A stretch of 32,121 bases of DNA from Actinomycetota bacterium (GCA_035759705.1 DASTUJ010000191.1:1-32121), one strand, 5' to 3'. Shown: positions 7,654-13,927, counted from the first letter of the stretch. Numbers and translations are program-made. Notes: generated by a model not told the origin, from the letters alone.

Positions 7654-8526
7654 ATGAGAAAAATCCAGAATTCCCACATCACCTTTGATCGGCTGATCGA
7701 CGGTAAGGCCCCCTCCGCCGATTCGCCGGCCGACGGCCTGTCGCTATTTGTCGAACAGGCCAAGAGGGTCGCCGCCATCGCTCCCAGCCCGGCTGCCGAG
7801 CAGGCTCATCTGAAGACGATTCTGGAGCAAGCTCATCTTCTCGTAGACAAAGGCGAACCGGCCGCGAGACCGGCAAGCAAAGCCACCGGGCCTGAGATTC
7901 AGGCGTCCGGGCTGCCAACACGAAGGAGGAAAGTGGTGCTCAGCTCTTTGTTCGGTTCACTCACAACCAAGCTGGCTGCCGCCGGAGTGGCGGTCATGAT
8001 GACCGGCACCGGCGCACTGGCAGCAACGGGAAGCCTTCCCGACGCCGTGCAGGACAAGTTTGCAGTAGCCGCCGAGGTGGTCGGGATCGACCTCCCCACC
8101 GGGGACGACGAGGTCACCGACACCGAAACCGACGGCACGACCGATGACGGCACCGACGGCACCGACGGCACCGAAGGCACCGAAGGCACTTCCGGCAAGA
8201 GCTCCAGCGACGACGTTCACGCCGCCCAGGACGCAACCGAGCCCGGCCCCGAGCGCGGCAAAGCGGTCTCCGAGGCCGCTCGCCAGAAGCCGGCCGGCGA
8301 GTCCGACCCCGACGTCGACGAGTCCGATGCGGATGTCGACGAGTCGGACAACCAGACCAGCGCCGCAGTTCACGAAGCAATCGAGTCCACCGAGCCCGGC
8401 CCCGAGCGTGGCAGGGCGGTCTCCGAGGCAGCCTCCGGCAAGAGCCGGGGCGGCGAGGACACCGACTCGGAAGAGTCTGAGGAGGAAACGGAGTCCCCCG
8501 CCGGCGAAAAGACGAACAAGAAGTAA
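7654..8526 (+). CDS. Membrane-anchored acidic protein with repeated motif, possible anti-sigma partner
   Basis: A 290-aa protein. Residues 1-90 are a soluble N-terminal part with a helical stretch (QAKRVAAIAPSPAAEQAHLK). RRRK precedes one transmembrane segment at ~98-125, then LPDAVQDKFAVAAEVVGIDLP, a (D/E)GT triplet run (~160-180) and a long acidic tail. The tail carries a 22-residue motif twice (188-209 and 239-260; 17 of 22 identical), with core TEPGPERG(K/R)AVSEAA. By the positive-inside rule the basic N-terminal side would be cytoplasmic and the tail outside. Proteins of this build often sit beside ECF sigma genes in actinobacteria, and a sigma factor follows here, so an anti-sigma or envelope-sensing role is plausible but unproven. 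Confidence 0.6.
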   Translation: MRKIQNSHITFDRLIDGKAPSADSPADGLSLFVEQAKRVAAIAPSPAAEQAHLKTILEQAHLLVDKGEPAARPASKATGPEIQASGLPTRRRKVVLSSLFGSLTTKLAAAGVAVMMTGTGALAATGSLPDAVQDKFAVAAEVVGIDLPTGDDEVTDTETDGTTDDGTDGTDGTEGTEGTSGKSSSDDVHAAQDATEPGPERGKAVSEAARQKPAGESDPDVDESDADVDESDNQTSAAVHEAIESTEPGPERGRAVSEAASGKSRGGEDTDSEESEEETESPAGEKTNKK

Positions 8527-8529
8527 TCC

Positions 8530-8544
8530 GCTAGCTACGCTAGC
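8530..8544 (+). promoter_or_regulatory. Inverted repeat overlapping a -10 box
   Basis: GCTAGC-TAC-GCTAGC is an inverted (and direct) repeat that contains TACGCT (8536-8541), spaced 6 nt before the ATG at 8548. It could be a promoter with an overlapping operator feeding the sigma gene separately from the membrane protein. Confidence 0.35.
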
Positions 8545-8547
8545 CAG

Positions 8548-8634
8548 ATGAGTTTCAAAGGAGGGCAACGCCCGCTTCGCCAACCAGCCCGCCATCTACG
8601 GCAGTCACTTTCCTGTCGGTGGAGACTTCCGTAG
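8548..8634 (+). CDS. Possible 28-codon leader ORF before the sigma gene
   Basis: ATG at 8548 opens a 28-codon, arginine-rich frame that runs through both arms of the hairpin described at 8575-8650. It ends with TAG at 8632-8634, immediately followed by the sigma-factor ATG, in the same frame. A ribosome reading it would melt the hairpin and stop exactly on the sigma start, a classic layout for translational coupling. It has no Shine-Dalgarno of its own, but TACGCT lies 6 nt upstream (leaderless spacing). It may be only a chance open frame. Confidence 0.35.
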   Translation: MSFKGGQRPLRQPARHLRQSLSCRWRLP

Positions 8635-8650
8635 ATGGCAGTTGGCGAGG
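8575..8650 (+). promoter_or_regulatory. Long RNA hairpin holding the sigma-factor start codon
   Basis: TCGCCAAC (8577-8584) pairs with GTTGGCGA (8641-8648), and GCCATCTACGG (8591-8601) pairs perfectly with CCGTAGATGGC (8629-8639). A 6:1 internal loop separates the stems. The 27-nt apical loop contains the likely ribosome-binding site (GGTGGAG, 8618-8624), while the ATG at 8635-8637 is base-paired. There is no U-tract, so it is not a terminator. Confidence 0.65.
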
Positions 8651-9240
8651 GCTTCCCCGAAATTCTGAGAGCCGCTCAGCTTGGAGCTGAGTGGGCTTGG
8701 CGCACCCTGTACCGGGATCTCGCACCGGCAGTCACCGGATACCTTCGTCTGCACGGCGTCGGCGAGCCCGAAGACCTTACCGGCGAGGTGTTCGTCCAAA
8801 TCGTACGGGGCTTGAGCGGCTTCACCGGCGACGAGATGCAGTTCCGCTCCTGGGTGTTCGTGATTGCCCACCACCGCATAGCGGACGAGAGACGCGCCCG
8901 TACCCGCAAGCCCTCCGCACCCGCCGAATTCCAGGCCCTGGAGCAGGTGGCGCCAACCGGCAACGCCGAGGAGGAAGCCCTCGGCCGGCTTTCGGTCGGG
9001 GAGATCCGCCGGGTCCTGGACGCCCTGTCGGACGACCAGAGGGATATCATGCTTCTTCGGATCGTCGGAGGACTGACTCTGGAGGAGACCGCCGGGGTTG
9101 TCGGCAAAAGGATCGGATCGGTGAAAGCGCTTCAGCGCCGGGCGATCGCCACCATCCGGAGGATGGGCCTGGTCAAGATGAGCGCCGCTCCGGGCAAGCT
9201 GACCACCGAGCTGGGACTAAACAGCTCCGCCGGCCGGTAG
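8635..9240 (+). CDS. ECF-type RNA polymerase sigma factor
   Basis: A 201-aa sigma-70 family protein. Region 2 spans ~residues 18-85 (EDLTGEVFVQIVRGLSGF, FRSWVFVIAHHRIADERR, the -10 binding helix). A linker follows, then region 4 at ~118-170 (LSDDQRDIMLLRIVGGLTLEETAGVVGKRIGSVKALQRRAIATIRR, helix-turn-helix for the -35). Size and domain content fit an ECF factor; the subgroup is not assigned. The ATG at 8635 sits inside a strong hairpin and directly after the TAG of an in-frame leader ORF, so initiation is probably regulated or coupled. The upstream membrane protein is a candidate anti-sigma factor. The 3' end overlaps the convergent gene by 24 nt. Confidence 0.85.
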   Translation: MAVGEGFPEILRAAQLGAEWAWRTLYRDLAPAVTGYLRLHGVGEPEDLTGEVFVQIVRGLSGFTGDEMQFRSWVFVIAHHRIADERRARTRKPSAPAEFQALEQVAPTGNAEEEALGRLSVGEIRRVLDALSDDQRDIMLLRIVGGLTLEETAGVVGKRIGSVKALQRRAIATIRRMGLVKMSAAPGKLTTELGLNSSAGR

Positions 9241-9687
9241 GCCCGAACAGATCTCAGCCAGAAGGGCGATAGCCTCGTCGAGCGACGAGGTGATCCGGCC
9301 GCCGCTCACCCGGATGAAGTACTCGACCTGAAGGTTGACGACGGCCCCGGCCTCTCCGGTCTGCCGGATGTCCGTGCGGTAGCCGACCACCGGCCGGCCG
9401 AGCGCCGCGGCGTACCCGATCTCGGCGGCGGTGCCGCTGTCCACGTCGGTTCCGTCGAGCACCGCCAGAACTGCATGCGCCTTCTCGATCATCCGAGCGT
9501 TCTTCTCGCCGATGGCCATCGGGTCTACCGGCTCGTGGACATCTGAGCCCGGCGAAAGCTGCCACGGGTCCAGGACGGCGAAGCCCGCCGCAGCCAGGGC
9601 GGCGAGAAGCTCGGTTTCGTAGAAGAGCCGCGTGGGAACAGAAAATCCCAGAGGGCTGGCGACGTAGACACTCCCGCTTGCAATCAA
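9217..9687 (-). CDS. Nucleoside 2-deoxyribosyltransferase-like protein
   Basis: About 156 aa with the PF05014 pattern: an N-terminal GSVYVASPLGFS strand-loop, LLAALAAAGFAVLDPW, GEKNARMIEKAHAVLAVLDGTDVDSGTAAEIGYAAALGRPVVGYRTD (with the usual Asp and catalytic Glu of SGTAAEIG), and a C-terminal helix. Family members transfer 2-deoxyribose between bases or hydrolyse nucleotide glycosidic bonds in salvage and pool cleaning. I place the start at TTG 9687, just before the conserved first strand. The frame stays open to TTG 9783, but that extension is Arg-rich, unlike the family, and overlaps the neighbouring promoter. Start uncertain. Confidence 0.75.
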   Translation of the reverse strand: MIASGSVYVASPLGFSVPTRLFYETELLAALAAAGFAVLDPWQLSPGSDVHEPVDPMAIGEKNARMIEKAHAVLAVLDGTDVDSGTAAEIGYAAALGRPVVGYRTDIRQTGEAGAVVNLQVEYFIRVSGGRITSSLDEAIALLAEICSGLPAGGAV

Positions 9688-9749
9688 ATCGAACGGAAGC
9701 CTAGCCGATCGATTTTGGAGCCCGATGAACTCGCCTGTCGCTCTGCGCC

Positions 9750-9755
9750 TATGAT
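9750..9755 (+). promoter_or_regulatory. Putative -10 box of the first GAF-ANTAR gene
   Basis: TATGAT with TGAACT 18 nt upstream (9726-9731). Transcription would start near 9762, giving a short leader with the Shine-Dalgarno GAAGGAAGG before the ATG at 9783. Confidence 0.4.
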
Positions 9756-9782
9756 GTGTGATGAAGGAAGGATTTCCCGACA

Positions 9783-10508
9783 ATGTCCACGGAACGTTTG
9801 CTCGCTAAGACCTTCGTAGAGTTGGCCGATACCCTGGTCGCCGACTTCGACGTGGTGGACTTTCTTCACACACTCGCCAACCGAACGGCGGAGTTGTTTG
9901 AGGCCGCCGAAGCCGGGGTGATGCTGGGAGACCAGCGCGGGGGCTTAAGGGTAATGGCCTCCTCCAGCGAGCGGGCTCGCCTTTTGGAGCTGTTCGAGCT
10001 CCAGAACGAGCAGGGCCCCTGCCTGGACAGCTTCAAGTCGGGGGAACCGGTCAACGTGGAAGACCTCCTGAAGGAGAGCCGCTGGCCGCTGTTCACTGCC
10101 GAGGCAACCGAAGCGGGATTCCGATCGGTTCACAGCCTTCCGCTGAGGTTCCGCTCCGAGGTCATCGGTGCGCTAAACCTGTTCCGAGCCACGCCCGGCC
10201 TTCTGGCGGCGCACGAGCTGGCAGGAGCGCAGGCGATGGCGGACATCGCCACGATCAGCATCCTGCAGGAGCGGGCGCTGCGAGAGGCAAAGGTACTGGC
10301 CGACCAGCTCCAGCGCGCTCTCAACAGCCGCGTGATCATCGAACAGGCAAAGGGGGTGCTGGCCGAGCGGGCACAGGTCAACCTGGACGATGCGTTCAAC
10401 ATGCTTCGCAGCTACGCCAGGAACCACAACCGGCGGCTACACGATGTCGCTACCGCCGTCGTCTCGAGCCTGCTCAGCATCGAGGACCTGAAAAAGCACG
10501 GCTCTTAG
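9783..10508 (+). CDS. GAF and ANTAR domain regulator 1
   Basis: A 241-aa protein. The GAF domain covers ~residues 15-160 (FVELADTLVADFDVVDFLHTLANR, AAEAGVMLGD, ELQNEQGPCLDSFKSG, SLPLRFRSEVIGALNLF). An ANTAR RNA-binding domain covers ~175-235 (LNSRVIIEQAKGVLAERAQVNLDDAFNMLRSYARNHNRRLHDVA). ANTAR proteins act by binding paired RNA hairpins to prevent transcription termination; GAF senses a small ligand or redox state. Cys in GPCLDS is shared with the second copy and may matter. It has a clear Shine-Dalgarno. The stop abuts the stop of the convergent 68-aa gene with no base between. Confidence 0.85.
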   Translation: MSTERLLAKTFVELADTLVADFDVVDFLHTLANRTAELFEAAEAGVMLGDQRGGLRVMASSSERARLLELFELQNEQGPCLDSFKSGEPVNVEDLLKESRWPLFTAEATEAGFRSVHSLPLRFRSEVIGALNLFRATPGLLAAHELAGAQAMADIATISILQERALREAKVLADQLQRALNSRVIIEQAKGVLAERAQVNLDDAFNMLRSYARNHNRRLHDVATAVVSSLLSIEDLKKHGS

Positions 10509-10715
10509 CTACTGGGCCGGGAGGATGGAGCCGACCTCCGCCTCGAACGAGGTGGCGAGCTTTTGTCTTGGCTTCGGCCAGTCGCCCAATCCCAGAGGTT
10601 CCAGCAGGTACTGGGCGATCCTCGCGCTCGGATTGCAGAGTCGAGCAAGCAATAGATCGTCTGCTTCGTGGACTGGGGCGTTGAGGTCTGTGCCCTGCTC
10701 GTCGTTTGCCGGCAT
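10509..10715 (-). CDS. 68-aa hypothetical protein
   Basis: A small acidic protein (start MPANDEQGTDL; then EADDLLLARLCNPSARIAQY and a C-terminal FEAEVGSILPAQ), probably soluble and helical. No family is recognised. The ATG at 10715 is preferred because the residues after it read as normal protein; TTG 10727 is an alternative. Upstream is a good promoter at 10787-10815 with a ~65-nt leader. A G-run (GGGGGG) 4-9 nt before the ATG is the only ribosome-binding candidate. It lies between GAF-ANTAR genes on both sides and may belong to the same regulatory circuit, but nothing in it shows how. Confidence 0.55.
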   Translation of the reverse strand: MPANDEQGTDLNAPVHEADDLLLARLCNPSARIAQYLLEPLGLGDWPKPRQKLATSFEAEVGSILPAQ

Positions 10716-10786
10716 GCTGCCCCCCAATCGATTCGGTTACCCAAACAACCGGGGTCCGGGGCAGTTGCGCCTGAAGGCGTGCCTGA

Positions 10787-10815
10787 ATTGTACTCCTGAC
10801 AGGACGTGGCAACAA
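10787..10815 (-). promoter_or_regulatory. Sigma-70-type promoter
   Basis: On the minus strand TTGTTG (10815-10810), a 17-nt spacer and TACAAT (10792-10787). It drives the 68-aa gene and lies in the gap after the second GAF-ANTAR gene. Confidence 0.55.
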
Positions 10816-10835
10816 GGGGCCAATCGGGGGGGCGG

Positions 10836-11576
10836 TTAGCCCTTCGACGGTGCCCCGGTCGCGCCGAGGTCTGCCATTACGAGCCTGCTCTCGATGAACG
10901 CTTCTGCGACCTCCCTGAGCCTCAGGTGGTTGCTGCGGGCGTATCGGCGGAGGATCTCAAAGGCCTCGTCCACTCCGATCTGCGCCCTCTCGGACAACAC
11001 TCCTTTGGCCTGCTCGATCACCACCCGGCTGTTCAGGGCGGACTGAAGCTGTTCTGCCAGGATCCTCGCCTCTGCTATTGCGCGTTGCTGGAGGATCCCG
11101 ATGGTCGCAACGTCGGCCATCGCCTGGGCCGAGACCAGGTCGTCGGCGCTGAAGGCTCCGGGGGTGGTCCCAAAAAGGTTGAGCGCGCCGATGACCTGGT
11201 TCTGGCACCGGAGCGCCAGCGCATGCACGGAGCGGTAGCCGGCGCGGGTAGCTTCGGGAGCGAACATCGGCCACCGGTCGAACTCGCTCTCCAGATCGTC
11301 TGCGACCGAGGGCTTGCCGCTTCGGAAGCATTCCAGGCACGGGCCCTCCTGGTTCTGGATCTCGAAGAGCTCCAAAAGGCGGGCCCGCTCGCTGGAGGAC
11401 GCCACGACCCGCAGCCCGCCATCGGGTCGGACCAGCATGATCCCGGCTTCAGCCGCATCGAGAAGCTCGGCACACCTCAGGGCGAGGGTGCTGAGAAAGT
11501 CCACCACGTCGAAGTCCTGTACCAAGGTGTCGGCAAGCTCGACGAAGGTGCGAACCAGTCGTTGGTCCTCTCTCAT
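10836..11576 (-). CDS. GAF and ANTAR domain regulator 2
   Basis: A 246-aa paralogue of the 9783 gene, aligned almost end to end (FVELADTLVQDFDVVDFLSTLALR, AAEAGIML, ELFEIQNQEGPCLECFRSGKP, ALNLFGTTPGAFSADDL). The C-terminal ANTAR domain at ~175-235 reads LNSRVVIEQAKGVLSERAQIGVDEAFEILRRYAR. It has two Cys in GPCLEC. A strong Shine-Dalgarno (GAAGGAGG) stands before the ATG, and the third GAF-ANTAR gene ends 19 nt upstream, so the two are probably one operon. The near-identity of layout with the 9783 copy on the opposite strand suggests a local duplication with inversion. Confidence 0.85.
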   Translation of the reverse strand: MREDQRLVRTFVELADTLVQDFDVVDFLSTLALRCAELLDAAEAGIMLVRPDGGLRVVASSSERARLLELFEIQNQEGPCLECFRSGKPSVADDLESEFDRWPMFAPEATRAGYRSVHALALRCQNQVIGALNLFGTTPGAFSADDLVSAQAMADVATIGILQQRAIAEARILAEQLQSALNSRVVIEQAKGVLSERAQIGVDEAFEILRRYARSNHLRLREVAEAFIESRLVMADLGATGAPSKG

Positions 11577-11595
11577 CGCACCCCCTCCTTCCCGG

Positions 11596-12291
11596 CTAAG
11601 GCTGCGCGGTTAGACGGAGCCGCCGGGCGATGACCTCCTCGGCCACCTCGAAGATCGTCAGCTCGTTGGCAAAGGCGTACCCGCGGATGCGGGCCAGGGC
11701 GTTGGCCATGTCCGACTCGATCTGTGCCGCCACCATCCCGGTTGCCTGGTGGACCCGCGCCCGCTCGGCGAAACGGTCCGACAGCGGCCAGTGGAGGGAC
11801 CCTTCCGCCTGCAGGTCGATGATGTCCTGAGTTGCGACGTCGGCCAGGACCAGAGCGTCCGACAGTTGGCCCTTGGAGAGCCACCCCGGCTCCTTTCGGA
11901 AAAGGTTCAGCGCTCCGAGGCGGATGACACCGATCTGGAGGGGATAAGAAAACACCGCTGAGATCCCCAGTTCCACCGCTTGGGGCGCGAAGAACGGCCA
12001 CCGGGAGCCGGCCTCGGCCAGGTTTGGCTCCAGGGCGGGGCGTCCCAGCCCGTGTGCGTCCAACGCCGGGCCCTCGCCGAGCGCGAACTGGAGGTCCTCC
12101 ACCGTTTCTGCCAGCTGATCGGAAGCCCATACCGCCCCCAGCTCGGACTTGGTCATCAAGGTCAGGCCTGCGGCGTCGACCCCGAGCAGATGAACCCCGG
12201 CAACACAGACCCGCGCCGGATAGGTTGCGGGGTCCGGGTCCCCGGCTGCGCTGACTGCGCCGATCACTCTGGCGAGACGCTCTGCGTCCAC
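11596..12291 (-). CDS. GAF and ANTAR domain regulator 3 (divergent)
   Basis: A 231-aa protein. GAF-like residues ~20-155 (VAGVHLLGVDAAGLTLM, LQFALGEGPALDAHGLGRP, YPLQIGVIRLGALNLFRKEPG) lead to an ANTAR domain at ~172-225 (VHQATGMVAAQIESDMANALARIRGYAFANELTIFEVAEEVI). It lacks the Cys of the other two copies (GEGPALDA instead of GPCLD or GPCLEC). It starts at GTG 12291 and is the first gene of the minus-strand pair. A CTCCC/GGGAG hairpin with an A-rich loop (about 12326-12345) lies in its leader, which could be an ANTAR target, but this was not tested. Confidence 0.8.
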   Translation of the reverse strand: MDAERLARVIGAVSAAGDPDPATYPARVCVAGVHLLGVDAAGLTLMTKSELGAVWASDQLAETVEDLQFALGEGPALDAHGLGRPALEPNLAEAGSRWPFFAPQAVELGISAVFSYPLQIGVIRLGALNLFRKEPGWLSKGQLSDALVLADVATQDIIDLQAEGSLHWPLSDRFAERARVHQATGMVAAQIESDMANALARIRGYAFANELTIFEVAEEVIARRLRLTAQP

Positions 12292-12386
12292 GTGATGCCC
12301 CCGAACGAGTTTTCAACGGCTGCTCCCTCTTTTCTTGGGGAGACTGGAGCGGCGCCATCGGGTCCAGGGTGAGCGCTTGCTGGATG

Positions 12387-12431
12387 AATAAAAGGTGGTT
12401 AGGTAACCATCCTACCGCCACAGCGGCGGTA
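12387..12431 (-). terminator. Terminator of tRNA-Arg, two hairpins
   Basis: Reading the minus strand after the tRNA: TACCGCC-GCTGT-GGCGGTA (12431-12413), then AGG(A)TGGTTA-CC-TAACCACCT (12414-12393) followed by TTTATT. The second hairpin with its U-rich tail fits an intrinsic terminator. Confidence 0.6.
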
Positions 12432-12440
12432 CCTTACGAG

Positions 12441-12514
12441 TGCGCCCGGGAGGACTTGAACCCCCAACCTGCCGGGTAGAAGCCGGCTGCTCTATCCAGT
12501 TGAGCTACGAGCGC
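12441..12514 (-). tRNA. tRNA-Arg(TCT)
   Basis: A complete cloverleaf: acceptor GCGCTCG/CGGGCGC, D stem GCTC/GAGC, anticodon stem GCCGG/CCGGC with loop CTTCTAC (anticodon TCT, reading AGA), T arm GGGGG-TTCAAGT-CCTCC, discriminator A. The 3' CCA is not encoded. Confidence 0.95.
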
Positions 12515-12523
12515 GGTGTCTTA

Positions 12524-12529
12524 AGTGTA
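12524..12529 (-). promoter_or_regulatory. -10 box of tRNA-Arg
   Basis: TACACT on the minus strand, 9 nt before the mature tRNA 5' end. The -35 is not clear. Confidence 0.5.
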
Positions 12530-12580
12530 GAGGCTGGCGCCCACCCCCCTCATTGTGGAACCGACTTCAGCCTGCGTCGG

Positions 12581-12586
12581 TACACT
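12581..12586 (+). promoter_or_regulatory. -10 box of tRNA-Pro
   Basis: The same hexamer TACACT, 8 nt before the tRNA-Pro gene. The two divergent tRNA genes thus use identical -10 boxes about 50 bp apart. Confidence 0.5.
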
Positions 12587-12594
12587 GAGGGTTA

Positions 12595-12668
12595 CGGGAT
12601 GTAGCGTAGCTTGGTAGCGCGCGGCGTTTGGGACGCCGAGGTCGTCGGTTCGAATCCGGCCATCCCGA
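12595..12668 (+). tRNA. tRNA-Pro(TGG)
   Basis: Acceptor CGGGATG/CATCCCG, anticodon stem CGGCG/CGCCG with loop TTTGGGA (anticodon TGG, reading CCA), T arm GTCGG-TTCGAAT-CCGGC, discriminator A. No CCA is encoded. It ends 1 nt before the stop of the convergent VOC gene. Confidence 0.95.
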
Positions 12669-12669
12669 C

Positions 12670-13080
12670 TCAGCCGGCAAAGTCCTCCGCAGTCATGCCG
12701 TCGGGATGGCCGGCAGGCCACTGGACCAGCTCAATCCGGTTCCCGTCGGGGTCGACAATCCACGATGTGAAAAAGTCGTCTGAGCCGTGTGAGGCCGGCT
12801 CCTCGGCTTCAACGCCAAGGGTAGCGAGCTTGGCGGTCGCGGCTTCCATTGATTCGACCTGGATGACCAGGTGGCTGAGTCCGGTGCCGGGGTTCGGGTG
12901 GTTTTCCGGATCGTAAACGAGCTCGATGGTGACGAAATCGTCCCCCGGGAGTTTGAGCATGACCAGCTTGCCCAAGGGGGTTTCGGGGACGGTGCCGAGG
13001 ACCTCGTAGCCGACGGACTCGTAAAACTTGAGCGAGCGGTCCAGATCGGCCACCCGCAGGCCGATGTGCAACGTCCTCAT
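12670..13080 (-). CDS. Glyoxalase/VOC family protein
   Basis: A 136-aa protein with two paired beta-alpha-beta-beta-beta modules of the vicinal-oxygen-chelate fold. The expected metal ligands of glyoxalase I are all present: His5 (LHIGLRV), Glu53 (TIELVYD), His70 (LSHLVIQV) and Glu117 (NRIELVQWP). This makes lactoylglutathione lyase-type chemistry (methylglyoxal detoxification) possible, although actinobacteria usually lack glutathione, so another thiol or substrate is likely. Shine-Dalgarno GGGAG precedes the ATG. Its start codon overlaps the end of a decayed DHFR-like fragment. Confidence 0.85.
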   Translation of the reverse strand: MRTLHIGLRVADLDRSLKFYESVGYEVLGTVPETPLGKLVMLKLPGDDFVTIELVYDPENHPNPGTGLSHLVIQVESMEAATAKLATLGVEAEEPASHGSDDFFTSWIVDPDGNRIELVQWPAGHPDGMTAEDFAG

Positions 13081-13180
13081 TCCGTTCTCCCACGCTCGTG
13101 CTCGCCCATCGCCCAGTCGGTCACCCAGGGGCCGAGACGCCGTCGAGGGTCATCTGGGTCGAGATGATCAGCCTTCCCAT
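13077..13180 (-). pseudogene. Decayed N-terminal fragment of a DHFR/RibD-like protein
   Basis: The ATG at 13180 opens MGRLIISTQMTLDGVSAPG and then TGA (13123-13121). This opening resembles the first strand and loop of the dihydrofolate reductase/RibD C-terminal family (pattern M-x-K/R-L/V-I-V-x-x-x-x-T/S-L-D-G). One frame over, VTDWAMGEHERGRTE continues up to a TGA that overlaps the ATG of the VOC gene. A single missing base would join the two. The rest of the gene is absent. It is short, so the identification is tentative. Confidence 0.45.
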
Positions 13181-13250
13181 GGGTTACCTGAGGTTGTTGG
13201 TCTTGTCAGGACCGAGTGCTTCGGCTGTGTGATTTCGGTACTAAAACTGC

Positions 13251-13646
13251 CTAGTCGGCCCAGAATTCGTCGAAAGCGTAAAGATCGTCCAGGTTCGACC
13301 AAAACTCCGAGAACTTGCCGTCTTTTACGTGCCAGACGTGAACATCGTTCGAGTTCAACGACTTACCTTTTCTTTCCCCCGTGAGCTTGACAAGGGCGAC
13401 GCCGTGCTCGTCGTTGGCAAGCAGGTCGTGGATCTCCAGCTTGAAGGTTCCCCCGGTGTGCTCCATAAGCTTTTGGAAGAACCCTCCGACCTCCTGTTTG
13501 CCGTTGTAGTCTCCGGCGACTTTGTCGTTTCGGCCGGGGGCGTGCCACCTTATGTCGTCGGTGAACAGCCCCATAACGGTTTCGATGTCACCTCTCCCGA
13601 ATGCCTCGTATCCCTGCCTGAGCGCTTCCTCGTTGGGATGAGCCAT
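13251..13646 (-). CDS. SnoaL-like (NTF2 fold) protein
   Basis: A 131-aa protein that starts EEALRQGYEAFGRGDIETVMGLFTDDIRWHAPG, the typical opening of SnoaL-like/ketosteroid-isomerase-related proteins. It continues with GFFQKLMEHTGGTFKLEIHDLLA and ends with VWHVKDGKFSEFWSNLDDLYAFDEFW. Such cone-shaped folds bind small hydrophobic ligands, and many have no known substrate. It has a good Shine-Dalgarno (AAGGAG) and a TAGAAT -10 box upstream. It stands alone between the VOC gene and tRNA-Gly. The 170 bases between it and the VOC gene hold the DHFR-like fragment and a possible promoter (CTGACA at 13209-13204, TAACCC at 13186-13181, minus strand). Confidence 0.8.
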   Translation of the reverse strand: MAHPNEEALRQGYEAFGRGDIETVMGLFTDDIRWHAPGRNDKVAGDYNGKQEVGGFFQKLMEHTGGTFKLEIHDLLANDEHGVALVKLTGERKGKSLNSNDVHVWHVKDGKFSEFWSNLDDLYAFDEFWAD

Positions 13647-13684
13647 GCCGTTCTCCTTCCGGGCGATTGGAAGTTCCTAGCTCA

Positions 13685-13690
13685 ATTCTA
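13685..13690 (-). promoter_or_regulatory. -10 box of the SnoaL-like gene
   Basis: TAGAAT on the minus strand with a weak TAGGCT -35 17 nt upstream. An inverted repeat CCTAG-N7-CTAGG (13676-13692) overlaps it and could be an operator. Confidence 0.45.
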
Positions 13691-13787
13691 GGCGTACTCG
13701 ACCTCCCAGCCTAGCCCCGGCCGGGGAGTTATGCACTTGCGGAGGGTGACTTTGGGGCGGGAGCCACAGCGTGCGGACCCATGCCGG

Positions 13788-13793
13788 TAGACT
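13788..13793 (+). promoter_or_regulatory. -10 box of tRNA-Gly
   Basis: TAGACT, 14 nt before the tRNA-Gly gene; no clear -35. Confidence 0.4.
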
Positions 13794-13807
13794 AGGTTTC
13801 GAACGTC

Positions 13808-13878
<71 letters not shown>

Positions 13879-13927
13879 CTGTTGTCGAGCCCCGGCCCCC
13901 GAAGGGTTGCGGTCCCGGTTCGGCGGT

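Noticed and set aside
8101-8200. GACGGCACC repeats as a CRISPR or minisatellite locus
   Set aside because: They are in-frame Asp/Glu-Gly-Thr codons of the acidic tail, with no spacers.
8575-8650. The sigma-gene hairpin as a transcription terminator
   Set aside because: There is no U-tract after the stem, and the right arm contains the start codon and the first sigma codons.
9688-9783. 32-residue N-terminal extension of the deoxyribosyltransferase-like protein from TTG 9783
   Set aside because: It is Arg/His-rich, precedes the normal first strand of the family, and covers the promoter of the divergent GAF-ANTAR gene.
12396-12409. TGGTTA-GG-TAACCA as an operator of the GAF-ANTAR operon
   Set aside because: On the minus strand it is extended by AGG/CCT and followed by TTTATT, so it fits better as the terminator of tRNA-Arg.
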